Below, piece after piece: positions 1 through 14,480 of a stretch of DNA of 64,000 nucleotides (its first letter is position 1; each line of letters opens with the position of its first letter). Both the position numbers and the translations under genes were made by a program. The DNA comes from Vanilla planifolia (Eukaryota > Streptophyta > Magnoliopsida > Asparagales > Orchidaceae): positions 15,607,107-15,671,106 of the forward strand of contig CM043877.1 in NCBI GenBank assembly GCA_023846275.1, written 5' to 3'. The notes beneath the pieces were generated by a model, which saw nothing but the letters and a program-made list of their open reading frames with translations, made no database searches and was not told the origin of the DNA.

Positions 1-648
1 CTTGACAAAAAAAGCTAAAATTTGAAGACAAATCAAATTTAGAAATATCTTGACAATGCATTTACAAAACTTTTTAGGAATGGTTAATGCCTTAATCAAT
101 AAAGAACCAAATATGAGGTCAATTAAATAGATTGTATGAAGGAAGCTTGGCTATAAATATATTGTATTCAATATAAAATTTGCATAAAGTACCACAAGAG
201 AGAGCGTCATAAACCAAAGTTTATTAAATATTTTAAATATCAACATATATAATATATTGCTATGCATTGTCCTCTAAATGTTGAAGAAGGAAAAAAAATT
301 AACAAGCTAGTAGTAAAATGAAAACCATAAAAGGATCCATGGCACCAAGACTTAATAATGCATCTTATGGTGTATATGGAACCTATCAAGGACAGGCTTC
401 TGTAATACCACAACAAAGTGCATCATATATACTCTTTTATACAAAATATATTTTTAATAGTTTTATTTAATCATTTAATTTTATAACATATACTCTCTTA
501 TTATAAATAAAATTTTTTTTAATAATTTTATTTAATCACAGTGTATCACATATTATTTATATCAACTAATTTGATTACAAGATTGTTAGTTGAATTATAT
601 GTATTAAAAATCCTCTTTTAATAAAATTGCTTACGAGAGAAAATAAGA
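1..648. other. AT-rich sequence left of a retroelement fossil
   Basis: I see no gene here. The sequence is strongly AT-rich and every reading frame is closed at short intervals. It lies just before the first recognisable part of a plus-strand Ty3/gypsy fossil, so it may be older internal sequence of that element, but I could not recognise gag motifs in it. Confidence 0.4.
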
Positions 649-3600
649 GTGGATAAATATGTTAAGTTGGATGTGAAAATTAAGGATAGATCATTTAAAT
701 CCCAATTGAATATTTCATATTTGTCAAAATTTGATGTTGTACACAAAATAAACTGGCTAGTATCTTATCAGGTCATTATTGATTATTGGGATAAAAAATT
801 AAAAATCTATATGATTAATGACATTGATTGTTTATTTTGGTGAGAGCAAGAAAGTACCTATAATATCTATATTAAAACCAAAAAGATTAATTCAAGAGAA
901 GATGTTAATGCCATAGTCTGGCTTTAATATAAAAAGTTAAAAAAACTATAATTATAAGTTCTTATTATATGTGAATATCTAGATATTTTTTCTAAAGATT
1001 TATTATGAATTTCACTTGATAAGAAAATTGAATTTCTGATTGATTTAATACTAAATGCATAACTGATCTCTAAACCATCAAATAGGATGACACCACTTAA
1101 ATTAAAGGGTAAAAAGTATAATTACAAAACTTAATTAATAAAAGTTTTATAAGGTTCAATATATCCCCTTAAAGTTCACTTGTATTATTCATAAAAAAGA
1201 TAAAAGTTTAAGAATATATAGTGATTTCAAAGAATCGAATAAGGCCATAATTATAAACAAATATTTATTACCCAAAATAGATGAATTTTTTAATTAGCTA
1301 TAAGGAGCTAAAATATTTTCAAAAATTGACTTGAGAATTAGTTATCACCGATATAAAATAAAAAAGAATATATTCTAAAAACTTTTTTAGAACTCGATTT
1401 GACCATTTTGAATTCCTTGTGTTACATTTTAGATTAACTAATATTTCAAGAGTCTTTATGAACTTAATAAATAGAGTGTTTAGATAATGATTAGTTTAAT
1501 TTATTATTATTATTATTGATGTCATATTGATCTATTCTAAAGATGAAGTAAACAATAAAAAGTATTATATCTAATATTATAACGACTATAAGAACATCAA
1601 TTATATGTGAAGTTTTTAAAGTACAATTGATTAATAAGTGTATCTTTTTAGGGGCACGTATAAGTGTAGAAAGAATCTCTATCGATTGTCAAAAAAAGAA
1701 TGACTAATTTAGAATTATCTATACCTAGCAATACAACTAAAATATGAAATTTTTTGGGTTTAATTAGGTATATCAAAAATTTGTGAAAGAATTTTCTCAC
1801 ATTATATTACCATTAACAAAATCAACTTAGAATATAATAGCTTTTGAATAGAATTTAGATTGTGAAAATATTTTTTAAACATAAAAAAACTAACCTTAAT
1901 AACTATCTTAATATTACTTGAGAAAGAGAGAAATAAAATTTAAAGTGCATAATGATGCATCTCTACAATGGCTTAGTGTATTAATGTTGAAGAATGAAGT
2001 CATAGAATATGCTTTAAGATAATTACAACCTCATAAAAAATTATCATATATATGATCTTGAACTTACTATAATTATATTTTCTTTAAAGATTTTGAAATA
2101 TTATTTTTTTATGGTATGAAAAGTTACCTATTTATCAATCACTAAAGTATATTAAAAAATTTTAAATAAAAAAAATTAAATTTAAGATAACAAAAGTGGT
2201 TAGAGCTACTTAAGATTATGACATAGAAATTGTTATCATCTAGATAAAAGTTAATATTCTAATTGATGCATTAAGTTAGTGGCTAGTCTTTATAGTAAGA
2301 TAACTAACTTGAAAAAAGCACACGAGTAATTAAAGAAATGAATCATTTAGAATTGAATACAATATCAACAACTTCTAAAAGAAATTTTTCTCAGTTGATT
2401 ATTACAATAGAGGGTGCTTTAAAAGATGTTTAAGATAAAGATAAATGCATCCAACAAATAAATTCAAGTCTTGTTGAAGGAAAGGAGATAAAGTTTTATT
2501 TAAATAAAGAGGGTGTTTTGATTTAAAAAAATAGAATGTGCATTCTTATAGTAAGAGAATGGAATTAAACTTTATTAAAAAAAGCTCATAGAATAAAGTA
2601 TAAAACACATCCAGGGGTAACAAAGATGTACCATGGCTTAAAGCAAAGATTTCTATGAAATGGTATTAAAAAGGATGTATATGATTATATGAGTAAATAC
2701 ATGACAATAAAAAAAAGAAAAACAACAAATATCGAGTGGGTTGCTATAACCCCTTCCTATTCTTGTGTGGAAGTAGGAAAAAATATCATAAACTTTGTAC
2801 TTATATTACCAAGAGCTAATCAAAAGAATGATGTCATGTGGGTGACTGTAGATAGATTAACAAAAGTAATCCACTTCTTATTTATTAGAATTGATTATAT
2901 GACAAAAACATTATTACAAATCTATATTGATCAAATTATGAGATTACATATAGTGTCAAAAGTAATTATATCTGATAAAGATTCAAAAAAAAAATTTATA
3001 TTTTTTTTTTGAAAAAAATATATAAACTATTTGGTACTCGATTAAAGTTCTACATAATATTTTATTCCCAAATAGATGAACAAATAAAAATGATTATAAA
3101 GACTCTAAAGTTATTAATCTAATATAGGAATGACGTCGTGTGATATTATATGATAGAAAATATCAATCACCACTATGTTAGTATGAAGCATATGAAAATG
3201 CTTAGTTAGAACCAAAATTGATAGATGAAACTACTCAAAAAAAATTTAAAAGTTTCAAGAAAGAATACAAAAAATAAGATTATCAAAGAAAGTATATTGA
3301 TATAAAGTACAGAAAGGTAAAGTTTTAAGAAAGAGAATATGTTCTCTTAAAAGTGAGCCTAATAAAGCATGTAACCTGATTTGGCAAAGGAGAAAAGTTA
3401 ACTTCAAAGTATATTAGACCTTTTTGAGATATTAAAAAGAGTTGAAGAGGTTATATACATAATAAAATTACTTACTTATTTAGCTAGTGTACACAAAGTA
3501 TTTCATATTTCTACTTAAAAAAATTATTACTAATCCATCACATGTGGTATAATATGATCCTAATATTATAGAAATACAACCAAATCTAAGCTATAAAGAG

Positions 3601-3786
3601 AAGCTCAGAGTAATCTTAGACAAAAAGATCAAGAAATTAAGAAAGAAAGTGATTCATATAGTTAAAGTACAATGGTAAAACCAAGTAGAATGTGAAATTA
3701 AATGAGGACTTAACAATGAGATGAGAAATAAGTACTCTAAATTATTCTAAATTTTGAGAAAAAAATTCTTACATTTAGAGAAGAAT
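649..3786 (+). mobile_element. Ty3/gypsy retrotransposon fossil (pol remains)
   Basis: This is a heavily decayed LTR-retrotransposon on the plus strand. Domain remnants appear in Ty3/gypsy order: protease-like text at about 649-843; reverse transcriptase at about 1140-1560; RNase H at about 1930-2200; the integrase zinc-binding part at about 2550-2690; and the integrase core at about 2689-3240, where the family signature WVTVDRLTK is legible. The pol order and the LTR start seen next to it fit the chromovirus side of Ty3/gypsy, but the clade is an inference. Gag is not visible inside the window. The element is broken throughout, with many breaks, so it is old and inactive. Confidence 0.85.
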
Positions 3787-6700
3787 TATAACATCCAATT
3801 CAAATGTCTCATAAAATATATTAAATCATTAAATAATAAATTATTCTAAATATAACTATTAATATTAAATTAGATAAAGCTTATCGAGATAAGTCTAATG
3901 ACACTTGTTTTATCTCAATTAGAGCTCGCATAAAATTACAACAAATTTTTAAAGTTTAATAAGTAAAATAAATCATTATATATATATATATATATGCAAT
4001 ACTTAAATTAATTAGAATTTAACTTAGTATTCCTACTTCTTCTTCTTGATTCTTCCAAATATGGTTTTCTTCTATTGTGACCAACTAAATTCATTTATTA
4101 GCAATGAGGATTCCACTCACCATTAAAATCAAAGGGACCACTAGTTTTTTTTTTCACAAGAGGTTCAATAAGTCAAAGAAAAATGGAAGCCTTTTCCCAA
4201 TTTATTTCAAAATCTCTCCAATTTGTGGCAATAAATAAAGTATTTAACCATAATTAAACTTCCACTTGGTTATTAAAACAAATAGGAAGAGAAGCACTAA
4301 ACAAAAAAGTAAATTACAAAATTTTCAAGTTCTTGTATTGAGCCAAAAATTGTTATTACTTGATAGTTTAATTTGAAAGGTAGAGAATTTGACTTAATAG
4401 GATAAAGCACAAAAACTATAAAATCTTGAGATATGCACTCTAATATAAATATTATATATATATATTTGATTTACTATTGATTAATGTAAATATGACCTTA
4501 TATACAAATCCTGTACAGAGCATGCAATGCTTGATGTTTTGTTGTAATGTTACAATTAATAACTACGTGGGAATTAATATATGCAACTACATATATGACT
4601 TGTGTACCTGTGTATTCATTGATATATTATTATGTAAATTTAATCAACCTTTTACAACTACATGAGTATGATACTATATGTGCTATTTTAATTATATATA
4701 TTTAGTTAAAATATCATGAAATTGAAAAACTTATGCATGTGAAATAAAATATTAAAATAGGAAATTGAATTAATTAAAATGAAAGTAGTGAACAATGAAT
4801 TCTTTAATTTAAAAAATATTATTTTTTTATAACTAGTAGCTAATACGACATAGAATTGAGATGTGTTATAATGATATTGGCTAGTGGCCAATGTATTATA
4901 TGATGGAGATGTACTATCATGATACTAGTCAATATGTTTCATTATTGAGATTTGTTGTCCTGAGATAGCTAATAACTAGTGTATTAAATAATTAAGATTT
5001 TTTTCCAAAGATATGATTATTAAAAACTTTAAAAGACTAAGCATGATTGTGTATAAAATTTTTGACATGAAAAATTAATAAACAAGTTTTTTATTATAAA
5101 TAAATAAGCTCAAAAGATGATATTAATTGTCTATCTTAAGAGAGTGTGACAGCAACACAACCATCGTACGGTTCACTTAGTTAAGTAGAAATAGACGTTG
5201 ATAAATAATATCACATTAAGAAAAAAAAGAATAAAAACTATAAGAAATTATATGTGTATATTATTTCTTTCTAGAGTTCATGATATTTTTTATAATATAT
5301 CATATTTCTTGTTATATTTTAACATGAATGATACTTTATTTATTTATTCTTTGATTTGTTATATATGACTTAGGCTTTACATGTGATTGTCTTAAATATT
5401 TTTTAATTTGTATATTTATTCATTATTAGAGACAATCTACTGAGCTTATGAAAGTTGGCTACGCTCTTTCCCATCACTGGTGCATGCAAGCCCTAAATCT
5501 CCCTCTCTTTGTGTGAAAAGCTTCTAATCATGGAGAAACCTTGGATTTATGAAAAGATGCCCTCTTTTTCAAATTTTTTTCTCTCAACCTATGTCATCAA
5601 AGATTTCACCAATTAGAAGGAAACCATGAGGTACCTCCCTAGATCCAAGTTTCTTATGTAAACAAAGATGAATTAAAAAAGGTAAGAATTCAATTTGTAG
5701 TAAATTTAAGTTTCATCTTGTGTTTAATTAGATTATTGTGGAGTTTTTTTACTAATTTTTCTTTGATGCTCGCCATGATAGCTAAAATTGAGGTGGAAGT
5801 GTTGAATAAATTGTGTTGATTTGGGAATATGCTTTTGTGAGTGAAATCAAGAAAATGTTTAGGGAATTTAAGCATTCTTTGTTATTGTGTAAGTGTGGAG
5901 AAAATTTTGACGGATTTGATGTGAACATTAAGGAGAAAGAATTGATATTTTTCTATTGTAAGTGCAAAAATTTAAAGGAGAACCTAAATAAGAAAAATTA
6001 AAAAGTTTATTATTATTATTATTTTGAAATTAATTGTATTTAAATGCTTAAATGTTTTAGAGAATTAGGAAGCATTAGATGTTAAGTGTAGTATGATTGG
6101 AAATTAAGATTAATTTAATTATAAAATAACTTAAATAAATTGTTAAGAATATAATTAAATTTTTATTATGTAGGTTCAAAAGAGTAAGTTAATTCAAAAA
6201 GTAGATCCTAATCACATAAATCATATGAGTAAGTCAATTAATTGTAAAGTATACTTATTTACTTAATATTCCTTAAATATGTTATAATAAAATAATATTT
6301 CTTACTCATGATTATGAAATTGAACCTTTTCATGCTCTTGAATTTTTCTAACATAACTTTTATGATTTTCATTCATATTTTATTTTGGGTGTTAATCAAG
6401 CACATATGTTGATAAGTGTAATTTATATGAATAATAAGTTGAAAGAAAATATGTATGCAAGTTATTGAGAAATTTATAATTATTTTTTAAAATTATATCA
6501 TGAGAATAAAACCATGAATTGATAAGGTAAAATAATAAGAAATAGGTGCTTCCTACAATGTTATCCCTCAGCATAGGTGTGAAACTTGAGACATTACTAT
6601 ACTTTGCTACTAGTACTATATACGAGATGACTATGTATGGTCATATATCAAACTATGATATGAGATGATATCAGATGATGTGATGATTAGCCTTTTAGAG

Positions 6701-7700
6701 GGTTGTCACTAGCTATCTTTGGACTAATAGTGTGGCTGGGTGTGGGTGTTTGGTACATGCCAAAGATATTACCACTAACTTATCTTCAAGTTTATAGTGT
6801 GATTGAGTATAGTTTGCAGAGTTATATCAATGATGATTGATATGATACTGACTTATTAACATGCATACTAGCAGAGGCCTACCTATTGAAAATCTTTTAA
6901 TATTGATATGGATGTTATATCATATTTAAGAAAGATAATAATTAAGAGAATATGACCCAAATTAAGTTAAACATTGGTTGAGAAAAAAAGATATTGAATA
7001 AATAATCAAATAAATTGCATAAGTAGAAAAATCATATACTTAATCAATTGAATCATTTCTTTATTACTATTTTTTAATTTAATATAATCACTCATTTTTA
7101 CTTGTCTTTTGTTATTTGATTTATAGTATTATTGCTCTTTATATTTATTATTATATTGTCTTGTTCTTATAATTTATCCACTAAGCTTTTTTAGTCCTTT
7201 TTCTTACACTTATATTATAAGCCAAATAGATTCATGCATCAAGATGAGGATTCGAGCATGACTAAGGATTACGGTATGTCGTGAGTATATGTTGGATATT
7301 TGGACCTAAGTAAAGAGATTTGTTATTTGGTTGTGATGCAGACTTTGTGGTATCATATGAAGTTAATGTTATCAACATGAGTTGTATTTCAGAACTTACT
7401 AATTACTTTGTTTTTTATGTATCTTATTAATTTGTGGATTTTATGGATTCCTTTGATACAAATTGTGATTTTTTATTTCAATTTAAATATTATGTGGTTG
7501 GTAAACTTTATTGTTTATGTAATATAAATTATGAATGTATATGTAAATATAAATATTATATATAAAAAATTAACATTTTATGGAGGAGACTTTGTCTATT
7601 TATTTTCTAAAATTATAAGATTTTAATTATGATTTGAAATTAAAATTAAAAAAAGTTAGGTTGTAATTGGATTCATTGTCACTCTCTGTCTAAAAGTTTT
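3787..7700 (+). mobile_element. LTR-like decayed sequence after the pol fossil
   Basis: A purine-rich stretch ends at about 3786 and is followed by TATAACATCC. This parallels the purine tract and TATAACGACTT that start the 3' LTR of the second Ty3/gypsy fossil at 37274, so I read 3787 as an LTR start. The rest is AT-rich and gene-free. Patches at about 5438-5452 and 7180-7260 recall the text near the 3' end of plant Ty3/gypsy LTRs, so more than one LTR remnant may be stacked here. I could not set the right end. Only the start is reasonably supported. Confidence 0.4.
3977..3995. repeat. (TA)n microsatellite
   Basis: A short uninterrupted TA run inside the LTR-like sequence. Confidence 0.9.
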
Positions 7701-7894
7701 AAGAGGAGCTTAACATAAATTTTAAGCTGTATCAAAACCATAATGCAAAGAGGATCATCATAACAACTACTTATGAGAGAGAACTACTTGGGGAAGCCAA
7801 TTTTGTATTTGTTATTTAAAATCTTGATGTAATAATTAAAATGTAATTGTGAAATATGGCTATAAAATTATATTGATAATTGGGATATTCAGTG

Positions 7895-7957
<63 letters not shown>

Positions 7958-9275
7958 CTGTATTGATGTTATATTTGTTGTTATATATATTTTTTTGATA
8001 TAATTGTAAATTAGTGAATGAAAAAAATATAGAGTATATTATATTTATTTAAAATCTAAAAAATTAGAGAAAATAAGGATTTTAAGGAAATAAAATTTAT
8101 TAATTTAAAAAATAGAATAGTCCCAAGAAAGTTCATGATAAACATATTTCAAATAACCAAAATAAGAGGATTGTACATATGCTTCATCGAGTGATAAATT
8201 CTTTTCTTGTATCATCTTGGTACGATCTCTTTACTATGCTTGTAGAATAAAATTCTTGTTGTTAGGGCCCCACTTAACCATCTCCTTAACTGAATAAAAA
8301 ATCAAAGATTTTGCATAGATTAAATATCAAGGATATCAAACCTTAAGTGAAGATATGATAGTATGACAAAATCTATAATATTAATCAAAATAAAATCACA
8401 TATACAATTACCAACATAATCAAAATAAAAGCTATATAAGAATATTCATAAATTTTTAAACTAATGTTTCATTATACTTTCAATAACCTAACATACATCA
8501 AGCATTGGCCACTTTCAAATCTCAAGAGGGTGATTCTCTCTTATGATATCAAAATTCCCAAACTTTAATACAATGGATAGATGACTTATAATATAAACAC
8601 TAATGATATTTATAAATCTTAATAGATAAATCTAATTAAGTAACAAAATATAAAAAGAATATCAAAATAAATAGATAAATATGATGAATAAAAAAGAAGT
8701 CATGGTATAAATCATGATAATAAATCATATGGATAAATTTGAAGTCATACTGGATATCATGTATAAATAAACTAAGGCAAATAATTATTAGTTTTTCTTT
8801 TTATTTTGGTTTCTAATATTTTATATAATTATCAGGTCAACTTTTTTTGCATCATTATCTCAACTGGATTTAATAATTATACCAATAAATATGACATTTA
8901 GCCTACATCCATCCATTATATAAATAACACTAAGTAGATATTTAATTCAAAGAATGATACCTTACAATAGCATCCATAGACCCTAGTGCTAGTAGGCAGA
9001 TATGATACCTATATCTTATAATAATATTCACTAAGCTTAACATGATCTATATATTTAATGAGGTTAAAGTATATACACTAGGAAGATATTTAATTCGAAG
9101 ATTAATACTTTGTAATAACATCTATTGGGTTTAGTGCTATTCATATCACAGCACATACACAGTTTATATATATAATTTGAAGATCAATATCTTGTAATAA
9201 CATTTGTTGAGTCTAATATTAAGGATAACATCTTAAGAAATCTAATTTTAATTTTTATTATTCAATTATATGATA

Positions 9276-9280
<5 letters not shown>
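7701..9280. other. Gene-free AT-rich stretch with a long (AT)n run
   Basis: No gene is visible. It contains the (AT)n run at 7898-7955 and three imperfect copies of a segment of about 65 bp beginning near 8929, 9077 and 9163, recognisable by a shared 'agatatttaattc...' opening and a following 'aataacatc' type core. The copies suggest decayed repeat DNA of unknown family. Confidence 0.5.
7898..7955. repeat. (AT)n microsatellite, about 29 units
   Basis: A pure AT dinucleotide run of about 58 bp. Confidence 0.97.

Positions 9281-9362
<82 letters not shown>
9281..9362. repeat. Compound (AT)n-(TG)n microsatellite
   Basis: An AT run (about 9281-9325) passes through a short AGA step into a TG run (about 9328-9362). 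The apparent minus-strand ORF across it, reading His-Thr and Tyr-Ile repeats, is an artefact of the repeat. Confidence 0.97.
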
Positions 9363-9364
<2 letters not shown>

Positions 9365-12300
9365 ATTCATATGTTATTATCAAAGTTATTAGATATTCTT
9401 TTTTTTTCATTTTAAACATTTTATATTCTTTTTTTAATTGAATTATTCTTTGTAATGTCATGTAACAAAAACAAGTGAACTATGAAATTGGTAAAATCAT
9501 GTGAAGTAAAGGAAAAAATCATTAAAAACATGTTAAACCATAAAGCATAAGTATTTTCTAACATTTGATAATATATTTCAAAAGAAAACATATAATATTA
9601 TGCTATATAACTTGTTATAGGTTTATTTAACTAATTTTATTAAGTGGTTTCTTTGTTTGATGTTTCATTCCTCTAAATTTTTTACAATAAATTATGTATG
9701 AAATAATCAATATAAATCTTATAAATAATATACTTCTTAAATCATTTTATTCCTATAAATTACTTCCCATACTTTAATTTATGCTTATAAGCATACTTGT
9801 ATAATTTACTTATCATATTTTATGATCCTTTAAACAATACTATATAGTATTAGTACAATCCTAATATCGTACAGTATGTTCATCCATATAAATCATTTTA
9901 TATCACATTGTATAGGTACTTTTCCATTATCGTACCGTACGATCCAATTATTGTATTATATAATCTTTTATGTTTTTAATTACTCAACTTGTTTATTTGA
10001 TTTGAATTATAATTTCTATAAGATTATCATTTAATATGATATACCATAATGATCTTCTTTATTATATCATATTCCTTATGATCATTTAGTACAATACACA
10101 GAATTATACTATATGATCATTAAATAATTTTATTTTATTTTATTTCTTTCTCTCATCGATCTATTGATATCATATGACGATCATACTAATATGACATAGA
10201 TATCATATTGTATGATTTATTAACCTATCTATCCTTTTTCACTTAATTGATTATTTTAAACATAAATCGATCATATAGTACGATAAATATTTCATTTTGT
10301 ACGATTTAACTCCTCTATTTACACTAACTATGCTATAGACATTGGTGAGGACTCCAGTCAAAATTTCTGATGTCGAAGAGCCAGACAAACACATGTCGAC
10401 ACTTCTAGACAATTAAGGTATATATTCTCTATGCTAGAATTTAGTTTGAGACTAAAATTACACTATGGGCTTAAAATTCATGATGGAAGCAAAAAAATTC
10501 TCATTAGGTCCTCTTATTTTGGCTCTGTCTCCCATTTTTTGGTTGATCCATACCAAGTGAATTAAAATTGACCCATGAAAATATTGATGTCAGACAGACT
10601 CACTAACCCATTTTTAGACTTATCAGCTCAAATTCTACTTATGCAAACCCAATTGACATAGAATTGAAAACTATTTAGTTATGAATTTTATTGCAAAATA
10701 TTTGAACCAAAATAATAGTTTTTCAAAAAGTTGTTTCATACCAACTTTAACTATAGCTCTAGTAATAGCTTTTCAATAAATAGATTTCAAAAACCCAAAA
10801 TAAGGCTTGCAACCATAATTTTTGTTTTATTTTTTATTTGTCTTTTATGCATATGCTCTTTATAAAAGGATCAAGCCTACACTTTGAAATTGTGATTATT
10901 TATAAACAAAAGTATCACTTTCGCGTTGCATCTCATTAAGGTTTAGGGTTGATCGTAACAAGAGCTTTGACATGCTGATTCGTTAGGGCTTCGATATAAG
11001 GAGGAGGGGTACAAGACCCAAGTAGTGAGAAAACATGCCAGTTACTTATGACATCATTATTCTATCACTACCACTTAACTATTCCTTCATTTTATGTAAC
11101 TTTGTTGCTTTATTTTTTTGAAGGCTTAGTTTAGACTTTTGATGCTTTCAATATATGTCTATGTAACCTTTATCCTATTCTTTCTTTCCTACGATACCGA
11201 TTTTTCAAGCCCCTTTCAAAGTACCTTATCTTTATACTGTTGAAAAGGTTACAAGCCTAGCATACAGAACAAACTCTACTTCTTTTTTGATTTATATTAC
11301 TTTAGAAAAGTATCTCTAATGTATTATAATTTTTGGAATTTTGTTGTTTATGTTTCATATTTTCTTTCTTCCTAACTTGTGTAGGTCAACCTTTATGTGA
11401 TTAAAGCATTTATGTGGCTCATTTGATATTAGACACAACTTCTTCTCTTTTTTTGGCAAACCCAACACTGTGTTTCTCTCTCTTTCTTACCACCTTAACA
11501 TCCTCTTTATCTCATTTACTCTCCTCCTTTTAACAGAATCTAAAGACTTGCACATCATAGTATGATAAAAAAAACTAAATATAATTTGCACCTCCTAATT
11601 CATCAAACATGTTAGAATCTCAACTAAAATTTTTTCCTCTTGGTCAGAGCATGACAAAACACATTTCTAAGTTTGCAATGACTTAGAGATGACAACACTT
11701 GGTTTGCTCAATCAGAGAACACCCGTGCATGGAAAATAAATCGATGTCTTATAATGCGTTAACCAATTATTGGATATTTATTATATCTTAGTTTATTCTT
11801 ATTAAAAATACTTAAAAAATCAAAAAGATGACTATGAGTGCACTCATGTTTAATCAACCAATAATTACTATCAAAAATAATTTTTAAACTACTATTACAG
11901 CACCAAACAAACATTCCTTTCAATAGTAAGTCAATGGAGCTATTAGATACATAAATTAACATTTTTTCCTTTAGGTATTTTTTTTATTTATAAATTTATC
12001 TCATTTTATGGATTTGGCATAAGTCAAAATTTTTAAAATTACAAATCCATCTTGGCACATTTGTCATTTCAATATTTGCAAATCTATCATTCGTCATTCG
12101 GATTTAACCTAAGACAAAATTTCATAAATTGTAAATCTATCTTAAACGACCTTATGATAATTATAATTATAATCACTTTTTTAAAATTGATAAAATAATT
12201 ATCTAAATGTCTAAAAATTACAAATTCAATGTCGTTTAGTTTATCTTAATGAGTTCTTTTTATTGTTATAAATATTTTTTGACTAAATTTGAGGGTATAA

Positions 12301-14099
12301 TATACTCTCTAATATTTTGTTATTATTTTGATTATTTTATATATGAATGATATATTTTAATAAATTAATTTAATCAAGATTAATCATAAATTGTTTTACT
12401 AAATTTAAGTTTTTTCTTTTTTATTTGGGTTAAAAATTAAGAAATATTATTTTCTCTTTACAAAAATTTTATTTCAATATTTTAGAATAGTTTGGTTATA
12501 AAATCAAGCCTATTACACATATATTTTAATGACTAATTAATCTTATTAAAACTCTAATTTTAGCCATTAAGGCTTCTTAAAATATTTTTTAATCATTTGG
12601 GGAGTATAAAAAACATGTGATGGAAATGAGAAAAGCTTAATGAGTTTATTTGCATATCTTTAAAAAAACAAAAATTTCTATCATGCTAAAACAAACTACA
12701 TTCACTAAAAATTTGGTTTTCGTTGATGTTGCTACATTTTTTGTTCATTAATTATCTTCACCTCATTGCACTTGCTTGGTGACATCATTACAAACTCATT
12801 TAATGGTTGTGTGATATGTGTTTATAGGTGAAATATATAGTGTTGTATTTTCTTATTGTGCTAGCTATTGTAATTTGTTTCAATAACTACCGTTAAGTAA
12901 CTCTTTTGAGTTCATTCTTGTGGTTCTTCTGAGCATGACATAGATCCACTTATGAATATCTTTTTTTATATATTTACTTTATCAACTGTGATAAATGGTA
13001 TGATTTTATTAATACAAGTGTATTCATTAGATTAAAGGTAGATGTAAGTTTTAGTTTTAGTTAAATAATCTAAAAATTTATTTTTTATTTACTCTTACTT
13101 GCTTTTTAATTACTTATCCCATAAAAGGATTTGTAAAACTAATCATAAATTTTGTTAAAATAATCATTCAATAGTTAACTAAAGTAATAATAAACTTATG
13201 CATACATTTAGTTTGATATTCCAAATGTTTTTTAAACAATAATACAATTCATCCCTCTCTTGTGACACACACATTCTCACCATCTTATGCTATTCACTCC
13301 AATGAGAATGATATTTGGGAATCTAAACTACAACCAAGACAATATTGAAAAATATTTATTGGATAATCTTTTTCTTATATAAAATTGTGTACACAATAGA
13401 TAATACTCATGTTGTGAGTACATTTATATTACATGTTTTTTGATATATAATGTATGAGAAAACATTTGAAAAGATGTATAAAAATTCAATGTTATAGGTT
13501 CCATCAAGATTAATAGAACGATTAAGTCAATATGATGTCACAAAACTAATAAGAGAAATATATTTGAACAGTGTAACAGAGTAAATAGTGATGATTCTAA
13601 TAAAATTGAGAGACAATAAAATAAGTAATGATAACAAAAATAATATAGTTTGATAAAACAAATAATGACAAAATAAAAAAGATAGATTTAAAATTTTTAA
13701 ATTATAAGATGTTTATTTAAGTAGATATTAGATCTAATATAAACCCTATTTAGTGATAAGCCTTTTAATATTTTTTTATATATTTTGCACTTTTATTGAA
13801 ACTTGAAAAAGTAATAACATAAAAAAAATTATAAAGAATTTTTCTTGGTTAAAATGGTTTTATTTGATAAAATATTATTAAAAATTATTTATTAATATAT
13901 TTTAATATATCTTATGTGTAAATCTCAATTGTTACTTGAGTTTTGGGTGATATGAAACACTTGATTTAGGCAATAATTTGTTTTTAAAAAAAGAGAAAAA
14001 CAAGCTCCAAAGAGCCCTTAAATGCAATTTTTTTGTTCAATTTTTTCCTTAATCTTCACCAAATGCGCTCATAATATCCATTGAGAAAATCATTGTTTT
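9363..14099. other. Intergenic, no gene recognised
   Basis: All frames are short. 9836-10320 is rich in ATCATA/TACGAT-type near-palindromes that recur elsewhere in the window. About 10340-11050 is less AT-rich and includes a TATA-like 'tttataaaagg' at about 10860 and a 'ggtttaggg' patch, which could be a decayed LTR or promoter; I could not assign it. 12000-13900 is featureless AT-rich sequence. Confidence 0.5.
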
Positions 14100-14119
14100 A
14101 TATATATATATATATATAT
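14100..14119. repeat. (TA)n microsatellite
   Basis: A short pure TA run about 700 bp upstream of the U-box gene start. Confidence 0.9.
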
Positions 14120-14360
14120 TCCTAAAATTCACAACAAACATTCACATAATTTATTTAATTAATTTAAATCCAAAAATATATCATAAAAGTTAATCACAGC
14201 CTTTGTTTTGAGAGTCGTGAGTGCACGAATATCAATGATATTCAATTTGGTTAACGATGATTTAAGTACGCTCAAAATTTTCGGACAGTCGATTGAGCTG
14301 CCGTCGCGGGCGCCAGTCGTCCTCCACGTGGCAATTATGAAGCCACTTTTTTTTTTTCAG

Positions 14361-14480
14361 TTATACCCGGTCAAAATAGGGGCTTTATGAAAAATGTTAT
14401 CTAAATCTTGACGCAGCTTGTATTTACCCAGTCAAATTGGTGCAATAAATCCAAAAAGCCGGGGTTTTATGGTAAATATT
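14361..14480 (+). promoter_or_regulatory. W-box cluster upstream of the U-box gene
   Basis: Three TTGAC cores, the minimal binding core of WRKY factors, lie within about 70 bp: 14369-14374 (read on the minus strand as TTGACC), 14408-14412 (plus strand) and 14431-14435 (minus strand). Two of them sit in imperfect direct copies of a segment of about 60 bp, each with TACCC[GA]GTCAAA followed by a GGGG..TTTATG part. The cluster is about 400-460 bp upstream of the start codon. WRKY control of defence-related U-box ligases is plausible, but here it is only inference from motifs. Confidence 0.4.

Noticed and set aside
9258-9461. Minus-strand ORF with His-Thr and Tyr-Ile repeats
   Set aside because: It is a translation of the compound microsatellite.
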